Part shown: one piece after another, positions 1 to 5,900 of the stretch | How the letters are laid out: the number at the start of each line of letters is the position of its first letter | Numbering within the stretch: position 1 is the stretch's first letter | Origin: Phycisphaerae bacterium | GTDB lineage: Bacteria > Planctomycetota > Phycisphaerae > UBA1845 > Fen-1342 | Length of the DNA: 6,838 nucleotides | Direction of reading: 5' to 3' | NCBI GenBank assembly: GCA_022842805.1 | Contig: JALHOX010000252.1 | Location: 1 to 6,838 of the forward strand | Position numbers and translations under genes: made by a program | Notes under the pieces: model-generated | What the model was told of the DNA's origin: nothing | The model's input: only the letters and a program-made list of their open reading frames with translations | Databases searched by the model: none

Positions 1-651
1 CACGTGCTCTCGATGAACCACAAGGTCAACGTCCTCGTGCTCGACACCGAGGTCTATTCCAACACCGGCGGCCAGGCATCCAAGGCCACCCCGCTCGGCG
101 CCGCGGCCAAGTTCGCCGCCGCCGGCAAGGGCATCGCCAAGAAAGACCTCGGCCTGATGGCGATGAGCTATGGACACGTCTATGTCGCCAGCATCGCGTT
201 CGGCGCGAAGGACACGCACACCGTGCAGACGCTGCTCGAAGCCGACGCCTATCCCGGCCCGGCCCTGATCATCGCCTACAGCCACTGCATCGCGCATGGC
301 TACGACCTGATGTTCGGCTGTGATCAGCAAAAGCTCGCGGTCGAGAGCGGCATCTGGCCGCTGTACCGCTACGACCCGCGCCGCCGCGATCAGGGACAGC
401 CGCCGCTGATCATGGACGGTGCCCGCGGCAAGGCCCGCCCCGCCGACTACATGCGAAACGAAACGCGCTTCCGCATGGTCGAGAAGAGCGACCCCGAGCG
501 CTTCCACCAACTCGCCGTTCTGGCCGAAGAGGCTTCGATCCGGCGCGTCGCGCTCTACGACCATCTGGCGAAACTGACACTCCCCGGCAACGGCAGCGAA
601 CCGGTCGCCGCCGCCGCCCCGGCGACCGCCGCCGCGGACCCGACGAACTGA
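1..651 (+). CDS. nifJ: Pyruvate:ferredoxin (flavodoxin) oxidoreductase, C-terminal fragment
   Basis: This is the 3' end of a PFOR gene; the reading frame is open from base 1, so the start lies upstream of the window. PFOR oxidises pyruvate with CoA to acetyl-CoA and CO2, reducing ferredoxin or flavodoxin in the cytoplasm with TPP and Fe-S clusters. The 216 visible residues cover the end of the TPP-binding domain: DTEVYSNTGGQASKATP (residues 15-31), the following KFAAAGK and KKDLG segments, PGPALIIAY near 90, and SGIWPLYRYDPRR near 120, all diagnostic of the long single-chain PFOR family. The protein ends in an Ala/Pro-rich, low-complexity tail of about 20 residues. It has no long extra C-terminal extension like that of the Desulfovibrio africanus enzyme. 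The Fe-S domains are outside the window. The stop is TGA at 649-651, and a DHODH-like gene follows 26 bases later, probably in the same operon. The family assignment is firm; the physiological direction (pyruvate oxidation or synthesis) cannot be read from this fragment. Confidence 0.96.
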   Translation, partial: HVLSMNHKVNVLVLDTEVYSNTGGQASKATPLGAAAKFAAAGKGIAKKDLGLMAMSYGHVYVASIAFGAKDTHTVQTLLEADAYPGPALIIAYSHCIAHGYDLMFGCDQQKLAVESGIWPLYRYDPRRRDQGQPPLIMDGARGKARPADYMRNETRFRMVEKSDPERFHQLAVLAEEASIRRVALYDHLAKLTLPGNGSEPVAAAAPATAAADPTN

Positions 652-665
652 CCCGACACCGCATC

Positions 666-670
666 GGAGA
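666..670 (+). promoter_or_regulatory. Ribosome binding site of the DHODH-like gene
   Basis: GGAGA lies 7 bases upstream of the ATG at 678. It is the only clear Shine-Dalgarno sequence in front of a gene in this window and it supports the ATG at 678 as the start. It lies within the 26-base spacer after the PFOR stop, as expected for a downstream operon gene. Confidence 0.75.
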
Positions 671-677
671 ACGAATC

Positions 678-1685
678 ATGAATCTGGAAACCAAATATCT
701 CGGGTTCACACTGCCGAATCCGTTCATCGTCGGAGCCGGGCCGATCGCTGATCAGGTCGATCATGCTCGCCGCTTCGAGGATGCCGGCGCATCGATGATC
801 ATCATGCGCTCGCTATTCGAAGAGCAACTGACCGCGGAGGAGCTTGCCCACACCCGCTCCATGGACGCTCACGCCAATTCCTTCGCCGAGGCCCTCACCT
901 ACTTCCCCGACCCTGCCGACTTCGTCCTCGGCCCACATGAGTACCTCGACAAGCTCAACGAACTCAAGAGCGCGCTCACCATCCCGGTGATCGCGTCGCT
1001 CAACGGCGTCACCCGCGGCGGCTGGCTCGACAACGCCCGCCTGTTCGAAGAGGCAGGCGCCGACGCCATCGAGCTGCACATCTACAGCCTGCCCACCGAT
1101 CCGCAGACGCCCGGCGCGGCGCTCGAGCAGCGCACGCTCGAAATGGTCCAGACCGTGCGTCAGGCGGTGAAGATCCCCATCGCCGTGAAGCTCTCGCCGT
1201 TTTACACCTCGGTGCTCAACGTCGCGCAGCAGCTCGTCGGCGCGGGCGCCGCGGGACTGGTGCTCTTCAATCGCTTCTATCACCCCGACATCGACGTCGA
1301 GGCGCTTGAGATCGTCTCGCGCATGAGCCTCAGCAACTCTTCCGATCTGCCGCTTCGCCTGCGCGGCCTGGCGCTCCTTTCCGGTCGCGTCCGCGCCTCG
1401 CTCGGCGTCACGGGCGGAGTCCACACCACGCTCGACGCCATCAAGGCCATCATGACCGGCGCCGACGGCGTGCAGATGGTCTCGGCCCTTCTACGCCACG
1501 GCCCGGCCCATCTGCTGCAACTCCGCCGCGAATTGGCAGCGTGGCTGGAGCAGCACGAATACCAATCGTTAGCGCAGATGAAGGGCAGCATGAGCTTTCT
1601 CAAGTGTCCCGATCCCAGCCCCTTCAACCGCGCCAGCTATATCAAGGTGCTGCAAACCTGGAACGTGGATTCGATGAACGTTTAG
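678..1685 (+). CDS. Dihydroorotate dehydrogenase-like flavoprotein
   Basis: A complete 335-residue TIM-barrel protein of the dihydroorotate dehydrogenase (PyrD) superfamily. The N-terminus (YLGFTLPNPFIVGAGP, residues 7-22) resembles the first strand of class 1 DHODH. The FMN-site elements are present: VKLSP with Lys171, GVTGGVHTT (243-251), and GADGVQMVSALL (261-272) for phosphate binding. The catalytic loop is different: where true enzymes have an N-x-S-C-P-N type segment with the Cys or Ser base, this protein reads ELHIYSLPTD (132-141), with no Cys. The C-terminal segment KGSMS...CPDPSPFNRASY (about 303-325) is a tail I associate with 'DHODH-like' proteins found beside PFOR genes. I therefore do not call it pyrD: an FMN oxidoreductase is likely, but the substrate is unknown. 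It follows the PFOR gene by 26 bases with a GGAGA ribosome site, so a redox role linked to PFOR is a reasonable inference. The stop is TAG at 1683-1685. Confidence 0.9.
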   Translation: MNLETKYLGFTLPNPFIVGAGPIADQVDHARRFEDAGASMIIMRSLFEEQLTAEELAHTRSMDAHANSFAEALTYFPDPADFVLGPHEYLDKLNELKSALTIPVIASLNGVTRGGWLDNARLFEEAGADAIELHIYSLPTDPQTPGAALEQRTLEMVQTVRQAVKIPIAVKLSPFYTSVLNVAQQLVGAGAAGLVLFNRFYHPDIDVEALEIVSRMSLSNSSDLPLRLRGLALLSGRVRASLGVTGGVHTTLDAIKAIMTGADGVQMVSALLRHGPAHLLQLRRELAAWLEQHEYQSLAQMKGSMSFLKCPDPSPFNRASYIKVLQTWNVDSMNV

Positions 1686-1710
1686 GGAGATGCAACGCAC
1701 ACGAGTCACC

Positions 1711-1764
1711 CGACGCGACACGGCGTCTGCATTCCGCAACCGTGTTTGACCGGAGCCCGCGTCG
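1711..1764 (+). other. Possible nested hairpin downstream of the DHODH-like gene
   Basis: CGACGCG (1711-1717) is complementary to CGCGTCG (1758-1764), and directly inside it ACACGG (1718-1723) is complementary to CCGTGT (1740-1745). A competing small hairpin GACGC/GCGTC (1712-1716 with 1723-1727) uses the same left arm. These could be mutually exclusive RNA structures 26 bases after the stop codon, but such short GC stems arise easily in GC-rich DNA, and there is no T-tract. Confidence 0.25.
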
Positions 1765-1785
1765 CTCAAAAAAGGAAATCCCATT

Positions 1786-1805
1786 CGGCGGCCAGCGCGC
1801 CGCCG
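1786..1805. repeat. Perfect GC-rich inverted repeat (7-bp stem, 6-base loop)
   Basis: CGGCGGC (1786-1792) and GCCGCCG (1799-1805) flank the loop CAGCGC. The stem is strong, but no T-run follows on the + strand. On the - strand a six-T run (complement of 1768-1773) begins only 12 bases after the hairpin, too far for a standard terminator, and no - strand gene needs one here. It could be a protein site, an RNA element or chance. Confidence 0.3.
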
Positions 1806-1971
1806 GGTGGGAAACGCGAATTCATGCGCAGCGCGATGAAGTCTGCCCGCCAACGCGACCGGTCGACGCCCGGAGTCGGCATATCGCAGCGCCTCGCCGT
1901 CGCGGTCGTTTGATGCCCGAAGCAAGTGGCGACATCCCGACATGCAATCGTGGAAGAACCGGCCGCGGGCT

Positions 1972-2017
1972 CACGCCGGAGGGCGATATGCGGACCCGGA
2001 TCTCCCCCAGCGGCGAA
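1972..2017. repeat. Long imperfect palindrome upstream of the branching enzyme gene
   Basis: A dyad centred between 1994 and 1995 pairs CGCCG (1974-1978) with CGGCG (2011-2015), GGG (1981-1983) with CCC (2006-2008), GA (1985-1986) with TC (2003-2004), AT (1988-1989) with AT (2000-2001), and CGG (1991-1993) with CCG (1996-1998). The interruptions are symmetric. About two thirds of positions in the arms match over 46 bp. Its centre is 112 bases from the downstream start codon. It may be an operator, a repeated extragenic palindrome or an RNA hairpin; the sequence alone does not decide. Confidence 0.35.
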
Positions 2018-2106
2018 TCGCGCCCAAAAGTCGAGTTCGTCATTCTTCCCGCCACAATGCCGCGCCCCACTAGCCCAATTCCCGCGGCGGCGCGACAATC
2101 CCGGGC

Positions 2107-4143
2107 ATGGCTGCCATCGCTCCGAACATCCCCGACGGAACCGGCCTGATTCGCCATGACCCCTGGCTCGAACCCTACGCCGACGCGCTGCGCCATCGCT
2201 ATCGGCGCTTTCGCGAGAAGCTGACGGAGATCGAGAAATCCGAGGGCGGCATCGACCGCTTCTCGCTCGGACACCGCTACTTCGGCCTCAACCGCGGCAC
2301 CCACAACGGGCAGGCGGGAGTCTGGTATCGCGAGTGGGCGCCGGCGGCGAAGTACCTCGCGCTCATCGGCGACTTCAACAAATGGGACCGCGGCGCGAAC
2401 CCGCTGACGCGCAACGAGTTTGGCGTGTGGGAGCTCTTCCTGCCCGATATGCCCTATCGCGAGCGACTCAAGCATCACAGTCGCATCAAGGTGCATGTCG
2501 GCACCGACGCGGGCGCGATCGATCGCCTGCCGGCCTATCTGACGCGGGCCTATCACGAGCGCGAGACCAACACCTACACGGGCGAATACTGGGATCCGCC
2601 CCAGCCCTATCAGTGGCGCAATACGCCGCCGATCCTGAAGACCGGCCTGAAGATCTACGAAGCGCACGTGGGCATGGCGACCGAGGCCTATCGCACGGGC
2701 ACCTACGTCGAGTTCGCGAACCATGTGCTGCCGCGCATCCAGAAAGCGGGTTACAACGCCATCCAGTTGATGGCGATCGCCGAGCATCCCTACTACGGCT
2801 CGTTCGGCTACCACGTCAGCAACTTCTTCGCGCCGTCGTCGCGCTTCGGAACGCCGGAGGAACTGAAGTACCTCGTCGACGAAGCCCACGGCCGCGGCAT
2901 CGTCGTACTGATGGACATCGTCCACAGCCACAGCGTGAAGAACATTTACGAGGGGCTGAACCGCTTCGACGGCAGCGACTTCCAGTATTTCCACGCCGGC
3001 GGACGCGGCGAGCACCCGGCGTGGGATTCGCTCTGCTTCGACTACGGCAAGTGGGAGGTGCTGCGGTTTCTGCTGAGCAATTGCCGCTACTGGCTCGAAG
3101 ACTATCGCTTCGACGGTTATCGCTTCGACGGCGTCACCAGCATGATGTATCTGCATCACGGGCTGGGGGCGGCGTTTGATAACTACGACCGCTATCTGCG
3201 GCACGACCTCGACGAAGACGCGATCACCTATCTGCAGCTCGCGAATCACCTGATCCACAAGATTCGCCCCAACGCCATCACCGTCGCGGAAGACGTGAGC
3301 GGCATGCCCGGCCTGGCGTCGCCCATCGACGAGGGCGGCATCGGCTTCAACTACCGACTGGCCATGGGATTGCCCGATTACTGGATTAAGCTGCTCCGCG
3401 ACAAGCGCGACGAAGACTGGCACATGGGCGAAATGTGGGGGGCGCTAATCAATCGCCGCGCCAACGAGGCCCACGTCGGCTACGTCGAGTCGCACGATCA
3501 GGCGCTGGTCGGCGACAAGACCACCGCCTTCTGGCTCATGGACGCCGACATGTACACGCACATGTCCAAGGGCGTGCCCAATCTGCGGATTTCGCGCGGC
3601 ATCGCGCTGCACAAGATGCTGCGGCTGGCGACCTTCGCGGTCGGCGGCGAGGCCTATCTGAACTTCATCGGCAACGAATTCGGCCACCCCGAGTGGGTCG
3701 ACTTCCCGCGCGAGGGCAACAACTGGAGCTATCACTACGCCCGGCGGCAGTGGTCGCTGATGGACAATCCGCTGCTGCGCTATCGCGATCTGGCGGAGTT
3801 CGACCGCGCCATGTTGAAGCTCGACGAGCGCTACGGGATTCTGTCGTCGAGCGAGCAGCGGCTCCTGCACGTCCACGAAGATCGCAAGCTGCTCATCTTT
3901 CAGCGCGGGCCGCTCGTCTTCGCCTTTAACTTCCACCCCACCAGCAGCTATTCCGATCTCGCAATCGCCGTGCCGCAGGCGCGCGATTATCAGATCGTGC
4001 TGAACACCGATGATCTCTGGTACGGCGGAAACGCGCTCATCGCGCCCGGACAGCGCTATCCGCTGCTGAAGCAGGCGATGGACCCCTATCCGCAACAGAT
4101 TCGCATCTATCTGCCGGCGCGCTCGGGACAGGTCATTGGCTGA
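2107..4143 (+). CDS. glgB: 1,4-alpha-glucan branching enzyme, GH13_8 (eukaryotic-type)
   Basis: A complete 678-residue branching enzyme, which cuts alpha-1,4 glucan chains and rejoins them through alpha-1,6 links during glycogen synthesis in the cytoplasm. The order is an N-terminal helical segment (DPWLEPYADALRHRY, about 17-31), a CBM48 domain (about 68-150, with WAPAAKYLALIGDFNKWD), the GH13 barrel, and a C-terminal beta domain (from about 580). GH13 regions are intact: DIVHSH (270-275), RFDGVTS with nucleophile Asp341, AEDVSG with acid/base Glu395, and ESHDQ with His463-Asp464. ESHDQALVGDKT, SPIDEGGIGFNYRLAM and GNEFGHPEW (522-530) are typical of the eukaryotic/GH13_8 group (human GBE1, yeast Glc3), and the length is close to theirs (about 700). 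They differ from the usual bacterial GH13_9 GlgB. The start is fixed: an in-frame TAG at 2071 leaves ATG 2107 as the first usable start. No Shine-Dalgarno is visible. No other glycogen gene is in the window. The gene faces the PK-like gene tail to tail. Confidence 0.97.
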   Translation: MAAIAPNIPDGTGLIRHDPWLEPYADALRHRYRRFREKLTEIEKSEGGIDRFSLGHRYFGLNRGTHNGQAGVWYREWAPAAKYLALIGDFNKWDRGANPLTRNEFGVWELFLPDMPYRERLKHHSRIKVHVGTDAGAIDRLPAYLTRAYHERETNTYTGEYWDPPQPYQWRNTPPILKTGLKIYEAHVGMATEAYRTGTYVEFANHVLPRIQKAGYNAIQLMAIAEHPYYGSFGYHVSNFFAPSSRFGTPEELKYLVDEAHGRGIVVLMDIVHSHSVKNIYEGLNRFDGSDFQYFHAGGRGEHPAWDSLCFDYGKWEVLRFLLSNCRYWLEDYRFDGYRFDGVTSMMYLHHGLGAAFDNYDRYLRHDLDEDAITYLQLANHLIHKIRPNAITVAEDVSGMPGLASPIDEGGIGFNYRLAMGLPDYWIKLLRDKRDEDWHMGEMWGALINRRANEAHVGYVESHDQALVGDKTTAFWLMDADMYTHMSKGVPNLRISRGIALHKMLRLATFAVGGEAYLNFIGNEFGHPEWVDFPREGNNWSYHYARRQWSLMDNPLLRYRDLAEFDRAMLKLDERYGILSSSEQRLLHVHEDRKLLIFQRGPLVFAFNFHPTSSYSDLAIAVPQARDYQIVLNTDDLWYGGNALIAPGQRYPLLKQAMDPYPQQIRIYLPARSGQVIG

Positions 4144-4231
4144 ATAGCGAATCGCGAATGTCGGAAAGCGAATTGAAGAGGCTGCCGACGCTCCCATTCG
4201 CTATTCGAAATTCGCTATTCGCTATTTCTTT
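4142..4231 (+). terminator. Long hairpin of GCGAAT/ATTCGC repeats between convergent genes
   Basis: GAATAGCGAAT (4142-4152) is perfectly complementary to ATTCGCTATTC, which occurs twice (4196-4206 and 4210-4220). Pairing with the distal copy gives an 11-bp stem that continues, after a 2x2 mismatch, as 4155-4160 with 4202-4207 and then 4162-4165 with 4197-4200. The + strand continues into a T-rich stretch (TATTTCTTT, 4223-4231). It lies in the 78-base spacer between the branching enzyme stop (4143) and the PK-like stop (4222) and overlaps both. A terminator for the branching enzyme transcript is the likeliest role. On the - strand no T-run follows, so bidirectional function is uncertain. Confidence 0.55.
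4196..4226. repeat. Short direct repeat of ATTCGCTATTCG
   Basis: ATTCGCTATTCG occurs at 4196-4207 and 4210-4221, a 14-base period, and continues as CTATT to 4226. The hexamer GCGAAT occurs three times on the left (4147, 4154, 4168) and its complement ATTCGC three times on the right (4196, 4210, 4217). The array is AT-richer than the flanking genes and includes the stop codon of the PK-like gene. It could be a small member of a genome-wide intergenic repeat family. Confidence 0.6.
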
Positions 4232-5760
4232 CCCTCCCACGCTCGCAACGCCCTCATCGTCGGCGTCTTCTTCTGCTGGTGCGCCTGCATCCGCCGCAGC
4301 ACGTCGTTCAGAATGCGCACGGCGGCGACCACGTTCGGGCCTTTATTAAGCATGACGCACTCGGCCCGCACGCCCATGGCCGCGTCGGTCACCTCGGCTC
4401 GCGAACGCGAGCCCTTCTTCACCAGCCGCTCGAGCACCTGCGTGGCCCAGATGACGGGCGTATGCGCCGCTTCGCACAGCCAAAGCAGTTCTTCCTGCAA
4501 CTCGGCCAGCCGCTCGTAGCCCACTTCGATCGCGAGATCGCCGCGGGCGATCATGACGGCGGTCGGGCGCAACGCCATCGACGCCATGATCAAGTCGGGA
4601 AGATTCTGGAGCGCCCGTTCGGTCTCGATCTTCAGCACAATGCCGACGCGCTCGCGTGCCCCGCGGCGGTGAAGCTCCTGGTCCAGCCGCTGCACGTCGG
4701 CGACGTCGTGCACAAACGAGTAGCCGACAAGATCGGCTTCGTGCGCGACGACATCGAGGTCTTCGACGTCCTTGTCCGTCAGCGGGCCGAGGGGCAGCCG
4801 CGTGCCGGGGAAATTGACGCCTTTCTCCGGGCGCAGCCGGCGTCCGTCGGGCGGCGTCTCAATGACGATCGTGTCGGCCCCGCCGGCATCGACGCGCACG
4901 ATTTCCACACGCAGCTTGCCCTCATCGATGCACACCTTGGAGCCCGGCGCGACCGTGTTCAGCCAGCCGGCGGGAACGATCTGCAGCAGCGGAATGGCGG
5001 ATGCGCCGCCGCCCACGGGCCACTCTTCGCAGAGGCGCAGCGCATCGCCGCGAACAAGCGGCCGATCATCCGGCGCTTGCAGCAGCGCCGTGCGGACACG
5101 CGGGCCGCCGAGATCCATCAGGATTTTGCAGGAGCGCCGCACCTTCGCCGCGGCCCGGCGGACATGAGCGGTCATCGCCCGCCATTGCGCCGCGTCGCCA
5201 TGAGCACAGTTGATCCGGGCACAATCCATGCCCGCCGCGATCAGCGCGACGGCGAGATCGGGGTTGTCGGCGCAGACCTCCGGCAGCGTGACCATGACGC
5301 GCACGCCGCGGTCGCCGTTGCCGTCGCCAAAGACGGCGCGGGTGTTGCGGGAAAGGCCGCGTTCGCCGCGAAAAAAGCTGCGCGGGCTGGGCCATGGCGA
5401 AAGCTCGGCGAAGTCGCGAGGGTCCGGCGTTCCAGCGATCGCGCCGTGCGCCGCGGCGGCAAGCCCTTCGGCGCGAATGATGCGATCCACCGCGGCCAGC
5501 AGCGCAGCGATGCTGGGCATCACGCGCGACTCGCAGCGGCCGATCGACGAAAGTCCCCAGGGCATCAGCGCACGCTGCAATTCGCGCAGATCATGTCGCC
5601 GCAGAGCCAGATAATGTGCGAGATTGCGCCAGGCCAGCCGCGCCGCACGGCGGCTCGGCGCCCCGCCCCAACTCTGGCGGCGCGCATCGGCCTCCCGCCG
5701 CAGAGACGAGGCCAACGTCTGCAGCGTCGCACGAATGTCGAGCAACTGCACGGCGGACAT
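4222..5760 (-). CDS. Pyruvate kinase-like protein with N-terminal extension, no C-terminal regulatory domain
   Basis: A complete protein of 512 residues from ATG 5760. The first 150 or so residues are an extension with YLALRRHDLRELQ and WGLSSIGRCESRV, which I have seen in a PK-like subfamily of bacteria. The pyruvate kinase barrel follows from about 153, with the B domain near 226-315. Kept: Arg182 and Asn184 (ARINCAHGD), Asp216, Lys377 and Glu379 (LKIE), Asp408 (MIARGDL) and Thr440 (WATQ), i.e. the phosphate-transfer and metal residues. Changed: the first strand reads VTLPE instead of TIGP, the potassium-site Ser is Ala186, Asp-Thr-Lys is Asp-Leu-Gly (216-218), and MLSGETA is MLNKGP (470-475). 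The chain ends about 40 residues later, so the usual C-terminal allosteric domain is absent. Standard pyruvate kinase turns PEP and ADP into pyruvate and ATP; whether this form does so is uncertain. An upstream GTG at 5796 would add 12 residues. Neither start has a Shine-Dalgarno; I prefer the ATG because the extra residues look non-conserved. Confidence 0.9.
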   Translation of the reverse strand: MSAVQLLDIRATLQTLASSLRREADARRQSWGGAPSRRAARLAWRNLAHYLALRRHDLRELQRALMPWGLSSIGRCESRVMPSIAALLAAVDRIIRAEGLAAAAHGAIAGTPDPRDFAELSPWPSPRSFFRGERGLSRNTRAVFGDGNGDRGVRVMVTLPEVCADNPDLAVALIAAGMDCARINCAHGDAAQWRAMTAHVRRAAAKVRRSCKILMDLGGPRVRTALLQAPDDRPLVRGDALRLCEEWPVGGGASAIPLLQIVPAGWLNTVAPGSKVCIDEGKLRVEIVRVDAGGADTIVIETPPDGRRLRPEKGVNFPGTRLPLGPLTDKDVEDLDVVAHEADLVGYSFVHDVADVQRLDQELHRRGARERVGIVLKIETERALQNLPDLIMASMALRPTAVMIARGDLAIEVGYERLAELQEELLWLCEAAHTPVIWATQVLERLVKKGSRSRAEVTDAAMGVRAECVMLNKGPNVVAAVRILNDVLRRMQAHQQKKTPTMRALRAWEGKK

Positions 5761-5852
5761 GATGCGCGAAGCGTACCGCGCGGGGCTCGAACCCACGCAA
5801 CAATCAGGCTGGCCGCGGTGCGGATTGACGTTCGAGCGTAGTTCAAACGGTC

Positions 5853-5889
5853 AAAAAAGGAGGCAGAGCGCGGCGTACCGCGGCCTGCC
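5853..5889 (-). terminator. Intrinsic terminator of the dockerin-domain gene
   Basis: Read on the - strand, GGCAG (from 5889) pairs with CTGCC (to 5862), and inside it CGCGG pairs with CCGCG around a TACG tetraloop, with one G-T pair and one C-C mismatch between the two stem blocks. After TCC comes a run of six T (complement of 5853-5858). It lies 12 bases after the stop codon at 5901, so it should end the propeller/dockerin transcript before the PK-like gene, which then needs its own promoter. Confidence 0.85.
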
Positions 5890-5900
5890 CTACCCAAAGA
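5890..5900 (-). other. Short 3' untranslated spacer
   Basis: Eleven bases between the dockerin gene stop and the terminator stem; no further element is visible. Confidence 0.5.

Larger units (their letters stand above)
1686..2106. other. 421-base intergenic region, leader of the branching enzyme gene
   Basis: No credible gene is visible on either strand. Open frames crossing it are compositional overhangs from neighbouring genes and encode Arg/Ala/Pro-rich sequence with no recognisable motif. The region holds several inverted repeats (1711-1764, 1786-1805, 1972-2017) and a six-base pair GCCGCG/CGCGGC (2059-2064 with 2083-2088) just ahead of the branching enzyme start. No T-run follows the hairpins on the + strand, so I see no standard intrinsic terminator for the upstream operon. 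I could not identify a convincing sigma70-type promoter. A promoter for the downstream gene and perhaps an mRNA leader probably lie here, but that is inferred from position only. Confidence 0.6.

Noticed and set aside
678..1685. Calling this gene pyrD
   Set aside because: The FMN sites match, but the catalytic-loop motif of dihydroorotate dehydrogenases is missing and the context is PFOR, not pyrimidine synthesis.
1746..1774. A sigma70-like promoter starting with TTGACC at 1746
   Set aside because: There is no TATAAT-like hexamer at 16-18 bases; the position falls on an A-run followed by GG.
1541..2149. 202-codon + strand frame running through the intergenic gap
   Set aside because: It starts inside the DHODH-like gene in another frame and ends inside the branching enzyme; the composition is Arg/Pro/Ser/Thr-rich without motifs or a ribosome site.
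1822..3423. 533-codon open frame on the - strand across the branching enzyme gene
   Set aside because: It is antisense to a full-length, clearly conserved GH13_8 enzyme. Its translation is rich in Val/Ala/Arg/Asp/His with no family motif, as expected for the complement of GC-rich coding DNA.
4279..5841. 520-codon open frame on the + strand across the PK-like gene
   Set aside because: It is antisense to the PK-like gene, has an Arg/Ala/His/Gly-rich translation and no recognisable domain; the - strand frame holds the conserved KIE, ARGDL and WATQ motifs.
5770..5850. A complete tRNA gene on the - strand around the T-arm-like sequence
   Set aside because: I could not find a pairing 5' acceptor strand, a D-arm or a five-pair anticodon stem at the required distances, with either a short or a long variable loop, and no CCA follows.
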